DNA of 12,631 nt from positions 1 to 12,631 of the forward strand of contig JAODNL010000544.1 in the NCBI GenBank assembly GCA_025465405.1, in the 5' to 3' direction. Of the stretch, positions 12,027-12,631 are shown piece after piece. This stretch comes from Pseudonocardiales bacterium (GTDB lineage: Bacteria > Actinomycetota > Actinomycetes > Mycobacteriales > Jatrophihabitantaceae). The translations under genes were made by a program, and so were the position numbers. The notes below the pieces were generated by a model, which ran no database searches, was not told where the DNA came from, and saw only the letters and a program-made list of their open reading frames with translations. Positions within the stretch are counted from its first letter, which is position 1; each line of letters begins with the position of its first letter.

Positions 12027-12631
12027 CTACTTGCCTTGTTGGATAGCACTCTGGGCGGCGTCGTTCGCAGTTGTGAGCAGGTGCGCAATGTCGGCGTTCT
12101 TGTCGGTCAGGACGGCTTCGACGACGGGGTCCAATGCGTGGTAGACGCTTTGCGTCGAAGCCGCCGGCTCGGGAATCAGCTGCTGGTCGAAGATCTTGTC
12201 CATGAACGGCTTCATCTGATCCTGCGGCACGTTGATGTAGGACTTGATCCAGGTGTTGGCTACGTCGTACTGCGTCTTGTCGAAGATCGGCAGCGCCGGC
12301 ACGCCGACCGGCTGCTTCGACGCGATCAGCGTCTGCGCGTTACGGACCGCCTGTTGCTGGTTGATCAGAGGCTGCTCGTAGTAGAAGTCGATCCACTTGA
12401 CGGCTGCCGCTCGTTCCGCGGCGTTGGCATCCGGGCGTACCGCGGCAAGCGTCCCGCCACCGAGCACACCGGCCTGCGAGTCACTCGCCAGCGGGATCGT
12501 GGTCACCCCGTACATCGTCGGGTCGAGCTTGTTGGCCTGTACCAGGTTGGTGTAAATATCCGAGCCGCTGACATACATGCCCACCGAGCCAGCAGCGAAC
12601 GCCTGGTTGATGTCGCTCCAGCCGTAGTCGA
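12027..12631 (-). CDS. Extracellular solute-binding protein, C-terminal part (cut by window edge)
   Basis: The visible part is the last ~201 residues and ends at a TAG (12029-12027); the N-terminal part with the expected lipoprotein signal lies beyond the right edge. It opens DYGWSDINQAFAAGSVGMYV, the 'AFxxGxVGMYxSG' block in the middle of family 1 solute-binding proteins, then GVTTIPLASDSQAGVLGGGT, followed by an AAVKWIDFYYEQPLINQQQA helix and a Gln/Ala-rich C-terminal helix. It is the substrate receptor of the CUT1 importer whose permeases follow on the same strand. The substrate cannot be read from this half. The family is firm; the coordinate at 12631 is the window edge, not the start. 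Confidence 0.9.
   Translation of the reverse strand, partial: DYGWSDINQAFAAGSVGMYVSGSDIYTNLVQANKLDPTMYGVTTIPLASDSQAGVLGGGTLAAVRPDANAAERAAAVKWIDFYYEQPLINQQQAVRNAQTLIASKQPVGVPALPIFDKTQYDVANTWIKSYINVPQDQMKPFMDKIFDQQLIPEPAASTQSVYHALDPVVEAVLTDKNADIAHLLTTANDAAQSAIQQGK

Noticed and set aside
1..12631. CRISPR array, tRNA, rRNA, insertion sequence or prophage genes
   Set aside because: No regularly spaced repeats, no cloverleaf-like segments noticed, and no transposase or phage protein among the supported frames.

Overview
The window comes from a high-GC Gram-positive bacterium, almost certainly an actinobacterium. GC content is high throughout, third codon positions are strongly G/C, GTG starts are common, tightly packed operons show 4-nt start/stop overlaps, and the exported proteins carry lipoboxes or Ala-rich signal peptides. 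I cannot place it to genus from the sequence alone. Most of the window is recognisable metabolism and transport; I see no phage, transposon, CRISPR array, tRNA or rRNA.

Layout. (1) 1-3607, minus strand: a molybdenum operon, read right to left as a HTH-TOBE (molybdate-sensing type) regulator, modA, modB, modC and a MoaD-type sulfur carrier, followed after a gap with an inverted repeat by the first 26 codons of an unidentified gene. The first four genes are translationally packed (0-nt junction, 8-nt gap, GTGA overlap) and moaD follows 4 nt after modC, so uptake and one cofactor-synthesis step are probably co-expressed. (2) 3642-6036, minus strand: gluconokinase (gntK) followed 10 nt later by a GAF-GAF-PP2C (SpoIIE/RsbU-type) serine/threonine phosphatase. 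(3) 6037-6513: a non-coding-rich interval holding a 21-bp palindrome, a 15-nt-period repeat, the C-terminal remnant of an HxlR-type regulator, a small one-pass membrane protein on the minus strand, and two overlapping divergent promoters. (4) 6514-7473, plus strand: a GlxA-like transcription factor (DJ-1/PfpI domain plus AraC HTH). (5) 7539-10069, plus strand: a clear promoter, a structured ~100-nt leader, a lipoprotein with a Pro/Ser/Thr linker and a DUF4352-like Ig-type domain, then a secreted beta-propeller/fibronectin-III protein; the two look like an exported pair. (6) 10110-12631, minus strand: a carbohydrate-type (CUT1) ABC importer, read as solute-binding protein (cut by the window edge), MalF-type permease and MalG-type permease. 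It has no ATPase gene in view and a long perfect stem-loop between the binding-protein gene and the permeases.

The points most worth a second look are regulatory: the leader of the lipoprotein/propeller pair with two near-identical segments that could compete for one pairing partner, the superimposed divergent promoters and SD-sequestering hairpin in front of the GlxA-like regulator, the repeated half-palindrome in front of the molybdate regulator, and the intercistronic stem-loop of the sugar importer. I did not find convincing evidence of a wholly new multi-gene system; the exported lipoprotein plus propeller pair is the least understood gene set here.
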